Both the position numbers and the translations under genes were made by a program. From Hofstenia miamia (Eukaryota > Xenacoelomorpha > Acoela): DNA of 30,636 nucleotides. The notes under the pieces were generated by a model. It saw only the letters and a program-made list of their open reading frames with translations, had not been told where the DNA came from and did no database searches. The DNA lies in assembly GCA_004352715.1 (NCBI GenBank), contig SCFE01000012.1, positions 275,416 to 306,051 on the forward strand, in the 5' to 3' direction. Of the stretch, positions 23,778-30,636 are shown one piece after another. Position 1 is the stretch's first letter, and the number at the start of each line of letters is the position of its first letter.

Positions 23778-23977
23778 ATGTTGCTTTGTTTAACTTTGAT
23801 TGTATTGAATATTGTAATGCTTCTAAGTTTCCCTAGGCAAAATAAAAAGGATAAATTGAGGCAATATAATTTAAATGATGTAAGCATAAGTTTGGATGAT
23901 TACCTTTTATTAAAAAATCTTTGCTATGGTATCTTTTGTTCAAAACACTTATGTTATTGTTCCTCAAAGGAAAGTAT
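23778..23977 (+). CDS. C-type-lectin-like protein, 5' part only (gap-truncated)
   Basis: The first ~66 codons are almost identical to the gene at 27273. The start at ATG gives a hydrophobic signal peptide (MLLCLTLIVLNIVMLLSF), then LCYGIFCSKHLCYCSSKE at the beginning of the first lectin-like domain. One visible amino-acid difference is Leu against Phe at the YN.ND position (TTA against TTC). Everything after is hidden by 1000 Ns, so whether the gene is complete is unknown. The tail of a longer open frame predicted across the Ns is not real protein. It may be a tandem paralogue or a second allele of the right copy. Confidence 0.65.
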
Positions 23978-24977
23978 NNNNNNNNNNNNNNNNNNNNNNN
24001 NNNNNNNNNNNNNNNNNNNNNNNNNNNNNNNNNNNNNNNNNNNNNNNNNNNNNNNNNNNNNNNNNNNNNNNNNNNNNNNNNNNNNNNNNNNNNNNNNNNN
24101 NNNNNNNNNNNNNNNNNNNNNNNNNNNNNNNNNNNNNNNNNNNNNNNNNNNNNNNNNNNNNNNNNNNNNNNNNNNNNNNNNNNNNNNNNNNNNNNNNNNN
24201 NNNNNNNNNNNNNNNNNNNNNNNNNNNNNNNNNNNNNNNNNNNNNNNNNNNNNNNNNNNNNNNNNNNNNNNNNNNNNNNNNNNNNNNNNNNNNNNNNNNN
24301 NNNNNNNNNNNNNNNNNNNNNNNNNNNNNNNNNNNNNNNNNNNNNNNNNNNNNNNNNNNNNNNNNNNNNNNNNNNNNNNNNNNNNNNNNNNNNNNNNNNN
24401 NNNNNNNNNNNNNNNNNNNNNNNNNNNNNNNNNNNNNNNNNNNNNNNNNNNNNNNNNNNNNNNNNNNNNNNNNNNNNNNNNNNNNNNNNNNNNNNNNNNN
24501 NNNNNNNNNNNNNNNNNNNNNNNNNNNNNNNNNNNNNNNNNNNNNNNNNNNNNNNNNNNNNNNNNNNNNNNNNNNNNNNNNNNNNNNNNNNNNNNNNNNN
24601 NNNNNNNNNNNNNNNNNNNNNNNNNNNNNNNNNNNNNNNNNNNNNNNNNNNNNNNNNNNNNNNNNNNNNNNNNNNNNNNNNNNNNNNNNNNNNNNNNNNN
24701 NNNNNNNNNNNNNNNNNNNNNNNNNNNNNNNNNNNNNNNNNNNNNNNNNNNNNNNNNNNNNNNNNNNNNNNNNNNNNNNNNNNNNNNNNNNNNNNNNNNN
24801 NNNNNNNNNNNNNNNNNNNNNNNNNNNNNNNNNNNNNNNNNNNNNNNNNNNNNNNNNNNNNNNNNNNNNNNNNNNNNNNNNNNNNNNNNNNNNNNNNNNN
24901 NNNNNNNNNNNNNNNNNNNNNNNNNNNNNNNNNNNNNNNNNNNNNNNNNNNNNNNNNNNNNNNNNNNNNNNNNNNNN
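23978..24977. other. Assembly gap (1000 Ns)
   Basis: Exactly 1000 undetermined bases, which suggests a placeholder of arbitrary length. It hides the rest of the left lectin-like gene and any gypsy RT that would precede 24978 on the minus strand. Confidence 1.
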
Positions 24978-25330
24978 TCACCAATCACTTTACCAACACT
25001 GATGGTGTTATAATTAAATCCTGATGACTGGTTTTCTAAAATGGAAATATTAAACGTTTGATCTGGTTGGACGACAAATGAGGATGCATTTGTTGTGTGA
25101 TTGTTAGAACCATAGTAGAATTATTTTCATTGTCCAATGCGTCTAATGATAATGTTGGCTTTGGTTTGGTTTGCATGAACAGTAACAATTGGTGATGCAA
25201 AGAAGCCCTAACTCTTTGGTGTTAGTAGCGCAATTTAGGTGAAAGCATTAATAACAATTTTAATAACGAATGACAAGCAGTACAACAGCCCTATTGTACA
25301 TCTAGTCTAAGCTAAAGGAAAACAAGCCAG
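24978..25330 (-). pseudogene. Ty3/gypsy pol fragment upstream of RT
   Basis: The minus strand reads ASPIVTVHANQTKANIIIRR, then SFVVQPDQTFNISILENQ, then GFNYNTISVGKVIGE. The last piece is the same as VFNYNTISVGKPIGE in the relic at 20930-21000, so this is the protease-to-RT linker of the same gypsy family. It shares TCTAAGCTAAAGGAAAACAA with 21010-21030, but the stretch between is shorter there. RT itself would lie in the gap. Confidence 0.7.
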
Positions 25331-26369
25331 CCAAGTCGTACCATGTCTGGGTGCACTTTAACTATGCAGTTGGAAAGTTAGAAACACATAATTTTTAAAT
25401 AAATAATAAGTTAAAAATAAAAGGTAAAAACGAATTTACTGAGAATAAACTGAAGAGGAATAAATGAACAATTCACGGATATTTATACAAATGAAAACGG
25501 GTAGTTTTAAACAAAACATACCGCATGAATATATGAATAAATAGCTGACAGGTACAAATCAATCATCTGCAAGATCTTTACCACACTGTTAAATTAGCAG
25601 ATATTCAAACTAAAATATATAGCACCATTGTCACTATGTCAAAATTGCAATTGAAATAAATTCGAAATAATAATATTGAAATTGAAATAAATGAAAAATA
25701 AAGAATACAACAGCAATGAAAGTCTGTTTGCCACAATATGGATGTACTGTATATGTGAATACTCATGCATTTAGTGATGAAAAATATTGAAAAAATATTT
25801 CACTCTTGTGTAAAACAACAAATTTGTAGTTTCATACAAATTAGAATTACTATAAACTGCACTTACTATAATCTCAAAACAAATCAAGACTAAAATCCAG
25901 ATTTTTTGTTACAAACGCGTGTCTATGTTTAGTCTCAGCTTAAAAAAAATAGTTGTAAAAACTATACTGATTCCATAAATATTTGTCAGTTAATTATTTA
26001 AATTAATTTGAATAGAACAAGCTAATTGAATATTACTCCAATCTTACTAGGTCCAAGCCTCAAACAATGTGTGTACCTTTTCTGCAAAAATTAATAATGT
26101 TACACCTCAAAATAATGCAAATATTTTTGGGTAGTATTGCTGTAACATTAACAACTAAATTCATCAACATTTATACCGGCACATATGTAAATTTTATGCA
26201 TTTCTTTTCTATTAAAAATGGCAATACTGTAATTTTGAATTTTACGCGAGTTTAATGTTTTCTATAAAATATCCGCCTCGCAACATTGAAATTATTTCCG
26301 TATTTTGCAGACAAAACCATAAGTAAAAACATTTAATATCACAACAACCATTTTGAAACCTTTTTGCAA
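25331..26369. other. Non-coding spacer, including start of right segmental copy
   Basis: AT-rich. From 25849 it matches the left copy (22074 onward). No gene recognised. Confidence 0.6.
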
Positions 26370-26471
26370 ATAGACAATATGTTTGTCTTGCCCCGAGGCG
26401 GAGTCTGAAGCTGATTGCAAACATTTCATCAAGTTGACTTTTGAATCATGTTTCATGTGTCCACCAGCATC
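26370..26471 (-). pseudogene. Tc1 transposase tail, right copy
   Basis: Only the end of the Tc1 relic remains: KVNLMKCLQSASDSASGQD. The WPASSPDL region present in the left copy has been deleted between two GCATC words. Confidence 0.55.
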
Positions 26472-26991
26472 AAGCCAACTTAATGTTTTTCCATTCATAA
26501 TTGAGAAGAAAAAGAATAGTCCATCCAACTATATTAATGCTAAACGGCGCCACTGCACACACTTTTAGTGAGTTAAAATTACTAACAAACGAATTTGATA
26601 ATTATTGAGTCATAAGCCGTCATTTTCCAAAATGTTGGCCTTCTTTCTTACCTGATCTCAACCCATGCAACTATTGGCTCATGGGCAATTTATGGTCCAG
26701 TGTTTATAGAGGCAACAATCATAATTTAAAAGATGAGCCACTTAGTCGCCTTATAGATATATAAAAAACATTTCCCTGCCAGACAACTATAGCAGCACCA
26801 TTAAAAATTAGCTGTTGAGATTTATACTTGTTGTAGCTTGATATGATGGAGATTCCAGCAATTTCTATAAATAGAAATATGACTCGTTCCTTGTTGTGCT
26901 ATAGTGAATTCCACTTCTGTTTATATTTATTTCTTCCAATCTATACTAACTTTTGCTAAATTTGTAACTGACATTTGAAACATCCTGCATA
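26472..26991 (+). pseudogene. mariner transposase relic, right copy
   Basis: Same relic as at 22985. Here the box reads NGATAHT, closer to the family's DGATAHT than the left copy's NGDTAHT, but the Asn in place of the catalytic Asp is shared. PDLNPCNYWLMGNLWSSVYR follows with the same second Asp-to-Asn change. The terminal repeat is readable in reverse near 26970-26990 beside TA, 282 bases before the lectin start codon. Confidence 0.72.
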
Positions 26992-27272
26992 TAATTGTAA
27001 ATTTTTTGATATAAATAAAGATATTCTTATTACATAGAAGAATTACTCTTTTAGAATTGAAGTGTTTGCATGACAAATAATTAATTTGTGAGAGTTTCAT
27101 CATATCTCTTTTTACATTTGAATATAGTGCAATGCAGACAACAACCTCAGACGTTCCTTTATTATTCGAAGACAGAGTGGATTCGAAATTTTCAACAAGA
27201 AATGAACAGATCTTAAAGAAAATTATTTCTAGATGATGCAAAATCGTACAATGGATTTGGAAGCACAAATTG

Positions 27273-28624
27273 ATGTTGCTTTGTTTAACTTTGATTGTAT
27301 TGAATATTGTAATGCTTCTAAGTTTCCCTAGGCAAAATAAAAAGGATAAATTGAGGCAATATAATTTCAATGATGTAAGCATAAGTTTGGATGATTACCT
27401 TTTATTAAAAAATCTTTGCTATGGTATCTTTTGTTCAAAACACTTATGTTATTGTTCCTCAAAGGAAAATACTGATTGGTTCTCAGCTAATAAAAAGTGC
27501 AAGGAAAACTTTAAGAACAGCTCCTTAGCAACTGAAAAAATAAATGATATTCAGAAAGCTTTGAGTGACGAATTTCTAATCCATAAGCAAAACAAAATGC
27601 AGAGAAGTCACTCCATGTGGATTGGGGCTTATGCTAATAAGTATGGAAGATCATTATGGATTAACAACAAGAGTGTTGAACACAAAATAATATCAGTTGA
27701 CCATTGTGTTATGAAAGTAAATGACCATTTTCAGAGAGCCAGTTGTGTTTCATTTATGGAAAATGCTAGGTATATGATCTGTAAAGGTGCACATAATTTT
27801 TCAATGGGATGTGTAGAGAAACATTGTAGAGGTAAATTTTGCTACTCCCGTGAATATGTATCTAGTTATATTGAACCTGATAGCTGTCACTCTTGGTTAT
27901 TATCATCACTTGTTTATTTTAATAGCAAAGATGAAATGGACTATGTTTTGGAAAATTTTGGTGGTTTATATTACATGGGTGCTAATGACTTACGTGAAGC
28001 TGGAAGGTGGAGTTGGTTTGATAGGAATCCAGGAATTAACTTTGGCACAGTGAACACTTCTATTGATAGGGATGTGGCTAAGGGGTGCTGCATACAATCC
28101 AAATCTAAGAAGAGTTTCATAAATTACAAGGATATCAAAACTTATCTTCGGTATTTGTTGTGTGAATTTCCAAAGTTTTCATCAAAGAATGCAGAAATTC
28201 CACTGTCATTTTTGCATAGGGAAATGGGGCACCTCAGTGTGAGCACATCAGCTGTAACAGGGATTTTCATACTTGTTACTGTTTTGCTTCCAAATCATTT
28301 GAAAATATACTTTGTGACTCATATGCTAACTGGAACTTGCTCACTGTTAGAAATAATACAGAAATGAAGTATGTACAGAGTCTAATGAAAAATAACTCCA
28401 CAAAATGGAGAGTTGGTGCAACTAATTTCATTGAAAGGCAGAAATTTCAATGGATTGAAGGAGGGGGTTTGAATGTTCCTCTTACTTCAAATAACCATGA
28501 TTATGACTGCCTCACCCTCTCAAAGATAGCTTTTGAAGCATCATCATGCCATGAATCTTTGCATTACATTTGTTCAACTAAGACAAAACAACTTATTGAT
28601 CAAGCAAATTATTACAGAGCGTAG
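27273..28624 (+). CDS. Secreted protein with three C-type-lectin-like domains (one frame change)
   Basis: Probable secreted or surface recognition protein. I start at ATG 27273, which gives a clean signal peptide (MLLCLTLIVLNIVMLLSF); a frame opened by TTG at 27270 adds nothing. Domain 1 (residues ~48-172) has CYCSSKENTDWFSANKKC, MWIGAYANKYGRSLW and ARYMICKG. Domain 2 (~180-300) has CHSWLLSSLVYF, YYMGANDLREAGRWSWFD and YLRYLLCEF. Domain 3 lies one frame back: CEHISCNRDFHTCYCFASKS, WRVGATNFI, FQWIEGG, DCLTL and HYICSTK, ending at TAG 28622-28624. Each domain repeats a Cys-rich lead-in, W-x-G-A core and paired Cys. No EPN, QPD or WND calcium/sugar motif is seen, so calcium-dependent sugar binding is unlikely. 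The frame change between 28218 and 28237 fits loss of one base: assembly error or real damage. The uninterrupted frame would otherwise run on as an unrelated tail to 28367. Confidence 0.75.
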
Positions 28625-28703
28625 TAATTTTAGTTGATTGTAGTTAAAAATATAATTAGAGAGATTAGTAACTAAATGAATTTCAATCCTAGACGGTCAA
28701 ATG

Positions 28704-28718
28704 CCTCTTTACAAGAGG
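28704..28718 (+). other. Short perfect hairpin in presumed 3' UTR
   Basis: CCTCTT-TAC-AAGAGG, 80 bases after the lectin stop codon. Small and possibly by chance. Confidence 0.4.
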
Positions 28719-28808
28719 TCGAATTGCAATTACTTATAGGGGATAAGTTCAAGAAATAATCACTTGTGTATACATTCTTTGCTTATCATCTAGTTGAGTC
28801 TCTTAAGC

Positions 28809-28814
28809 AATAAA
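28809..28814 (+). promoter_or_regulatory. Candidate polyadenylation signal AATAAA
   Basis: First canonical AATAAA on the plus strand after the lectin stop, 185 bases downstream. In AT-rich DNA this hexamer is common, so it is only a candidate. Confidence 0.4.
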
Positions 28815-30120
28815 TACAAAGCTATATTTTATGATTATTTCACAATGTTGCAATGAAACCAAACTTACAGTTTTTGCATAGCACTGCTACAAATATTGGT
28901 TACTGAGTCCAGAAACAATGGTTTTGTATTTGAAGTAAATTTTTGAGATCTTTGAGCTCTTAATTTTCTTCACCAGACCATAATAGATTGTAAAAAATTC
29001 ATTGGTTGTTTAGAATAAATAAATGCTAACAGTTTATGAAATTCTTTTGCAGTTTTTACAAAGTTCTTAAGGGTTTTTTCCTAAAATTCAATCAATTTTC
29101 CAAATGTATTCAATAACTCCATTATTTAAGGTGGTGCAATATCACATTCATTTTTAATACCTTCTATGGAATGATAGAAAGCTTATAAAATTTTTATGTT
29201 ACTGAACAACTTTATCATAAATGAATATGGCTGGAATTTCTTAACAACAAAATATAATTGTATGATTTAAGTGTCACTCATTCTTTTTAAATTTTGCAGA
29301 TGCACTTTGTCATTTTGACTTATTTTGAAGAGGGACTGTATACGTCACACTGTTTAATTGTAATGTTATATTATAGTATTCAATCTGAGAAGTACTGTTC
29401 TGTATTCAATCTGAGAATTAGTGTTCTGCACGATCCTTCAGTCCCATGGAATTTACTGATGTGAGAGAACTGAGAGAAATTATTTCAGCTGGATTGTGAC
29501 TGACATGTAATTGGGAAAATAAATGAAGTATGCATTTCAGAATGCTCGTAATATTTTTTCCAATTTTGCCCAAAATTGAAGATACACGGAGGGATCTGAA
29601 CATTTCATGGGGCTCATCATCGGATGGGACTAGGAAAATAAAAACACTAGTTGCCAGAACTTTCCTACATTAAGTGTGCCTAGTTAGTAAACTGTATATT
29701 ATTATACATTTACAGTACCTATATAATGATATTAAATGAAGAGAATCAAAAAGCACATACCCAAAAACTTTAATATCATTTTTGAGGATTACATGTAACA
29801 TAATACTTTCAATTTTAAACTGCGTCCAAAGTTTCTTGTAATTATTAAATACCAATCAGCACAACATAAGTTCAAAGACATTTAATGGAAACAAAGTAGT
29901 AGCTGAGATACGTTTATATTGAGTAAGGCTTTACCTTTTCATAGTGGATTTCAAGGTGTTTATTATCTAATTACAACATTCTTTCTACTTTAGCAATTAA
30001 TGGAACTTCGTCGTTTAGATCAACATCATAAAATGGAGGAAGAATAGACACTATGCCGTGATCACCATTTACAGTTGAATTAGTTGTGACTCGTGGACAA
30101 AATTATCAAAGAATTTTTAA
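28815..30120. other. Mostly featureless intergenic DNA
   Basis: Contains the 26-bp tandem repeat listed separately. No gene recognised; minus-strand frames of 61 codons (29418-29603, 29670-29855) show no family features. Confidence 0.6.
29376..29427. repeat. 26-bp tandem repeat, two units
   Basis: GTATTCAATCTGAGAA starts both units, followed by GTACTGTTCT or TTAGTGTTCT. The units lie directly head to tail. Confidence 0.92.
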
Positions 30121-30309
30121 CTAGGGTATCCACTACTTCGCGATGTTGCAAAATGTGAATTTTCAGTTGCTTCAAGTTCTGCAGTTGTTGAGAGGATGTT
30201 TTCTCAAGCTGGGCTCATACTTTCTAAGTTGCGGAAAGGCACGTTGTCTGAAACAGTTATCAATGCAATTGTTATAAAGTTCTGGTTTAAAGTAAAAGTT
30301 CTGGTTTAA
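30121..30309 (+). pseudogene. hAT transposase C-terminal dimerisation region
   Basis: The frame reads GYPLLRDVAKCEFSVASSS, AVVERMFSQAGLILSKLRKG and TLSETVINAIVIKFW. This is the conserved hAT C-terminus: YPxLxxxA, then a short A/SSSxxxERxFSxAG box, then N/KxRxxLxxxxxxxLxxL. A stop (TAA at 30118) lies just upstream, and the N-terminal BED finger and catalytic domain were not found. A 19-bp tandem duplication (30279-30297 and 30298-30316) disturbs the end of the frame. Fragment only. Confidence 0.8.
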
Positions 30310-30316
30310 AGTAAAA
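30279..30316. repeat. 19-bp tandem duplication in hAT remnant
   Basis: GTTCTGGTTTAAAGTAAAA occurs twice in a row. As 19 is not a multiple of three it shifts the reading frame and creates the TAA at 30307. Confidence 0.95.
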
Positions 30317-30484
30317 CATCTTGATATCGAGCCAATCTCCATTGAATACTTTTCGACAATGTTGAATAGGATGAAGATTCGACACTGATAAACTTAATAT
30401 ATTTTCTTATTAAACATTTTTATGCTAACTAAGTTCTGTTTTTTATTTCACGTTTGCATCACAATTGTCTTTGTTAGGCTTTAG

Positions 30485-30605
30485 CAAGTATTATATTCTC
30501 CATGGGATTTGCCCTTTAAAATCTGACGGGATTACCATAGGAATCCCACTAAAATCCACTATGGGATGGGATAGAAGCTAAAAATCTGTCCCATGAAACA
30601 CCCTG
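30485..30605. mobile_element. Probable right end of the hAT element
   Basis: Read on the minus strand from 30605 the sequence begins CAGGGTGTTTCATGGGACAG, a CAGGG-type hAT terminus. Subterminal GGGAT/ATCCC words follow (several at 30500-30570). The adjacent 8 bases ATTATGCA (30606-30613) would be the target duplication, but no matching left end was found in the window. Confidence 0.55.
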
Positions 30606-30636
30606 ATTATGCAAAGTTGCACACAAGAATAGCAAT

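Larger units (their letters stand above)
22074..23977. repeat. Segmental duplication, left copy
   Basis: Matches 25849-27472 over its whole length with scattered substitutions. Compared with the right copy it has about 65 extra bases after 22216 and about 237 extra bases after 22746; both extras are bounded by short direct repeats. It carries Tc1 and mariner relics and the first 200 bases of a lectin-like gene. It ends in the 1000-N gap. Confidence 0.93.
25849..27472. repeat. Segmental duplication, right copy
   Basis: Counterpart of 22074-23977 with two deletions (at about 25991 and 26471) that fall exactly between short direct repeats kept in the left copy. It continues past 27472 into the full lectin-like gene. 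Confidence 0.93.

Noticed and set aside
23775-25024. Open frames of 340-412 codons on both strands
   Set aside because: They run through 1000 Ns; only the 5' part at 23778-23977 has real coding sequence.
28175-28237. A 63-base intron (GT at 28175, AG at 28237) to explain the frame change in the lectin gene
   Set aside because: Sixty-three is a multiple of three, so removing it does not bring domain 3 into frame; no other donor preserves domain 2.
29590-29625. Left end of the hAT element (ATTTCATGGGGCTC resembles the right terminus)
   Set aside because: The outer bases do not read CAGGG and the flanking 8 bases do not match ATTATGCA.

Overview
The window looks like a draft assembly of an AT-rich invertebrate (metazoan) genome. 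Long gene-poor stretches are packed with decayed transposable elements of animal type: APE-class LINE, Ty3/gypsy, Tc1/mariner, hAT and foldback elements. There are simple-sequence arrays, and two animal gene families: a secreted C-type-lectin-like protein and the relic of a TRPM-like ion channel. An arthropod (chelicerate or crustacean) would fit the mix, but I cannot name the species. I see no operons, CRISPR arrays, rRNA or tRNA.

Layout. 1-1.7 kb: a TA repeat, an 11-bp minisatellite, a broken conserved transposon-like coding relic and a scattered 13-mer. 1.7-7.2 kb: a decayed APE-type LINE whose middle appears twice. In both copies the reverse transcriptase is interrupted by the same DNA-element insertion with the same 7-bp target duplication; the insertion is 1.88 kb in one copy and 0.35 kb in the other. 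7.2-7.44 kb: (TTG)n then a long (TC)n tract. 9.7-11.1 kb, minus strand: a frameshifted TRPM-like channel relic, readable from the melastatin-type cytoplasmic region to just after S6. 13.5-15.5 kb: a ~0.99-kb direct repeat. 17.2-20.3 kb: a ~1.55-kb direct repeat carrying a foldback MITE and gypsy RNase H. 19.75-21.13 kb, minus strand: gypsy reverse transcriptase/RNase H relic. 22.07-28.6 kb: two copies of a segment with Tc1 and mariner relics followed by a C-type-lectin-like gene. The left copy is cut by a 1000-N gap; the right copy is nearly complete. 30.1-30.6 kb: the end of a hAT transposon.

The only gene that looks close to functional is the three-domain C-type-lectin-like gene at 27273-28624. 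It has a signal peptide, three lectin-like domains and one frame change before domain 3. It is probably a secreted or cell-surface recognition protein. Its tandem copy and the shared upstream mariner suggest a local duplication.

Caution about the assembly. Of five isolated single Ns, three (5080, 14508, 18744) lie at the start of a second near-identical copy of a segment already present upstream. That pattern fits overlapping contigs or two haplotypes placed side by side, so several duplications here may be false. I found no new defence or mobile system. The most interesting leads are the TRPM-like relic, the nested element in the LINE, the lectin-gene duplication and the 11-bp array.
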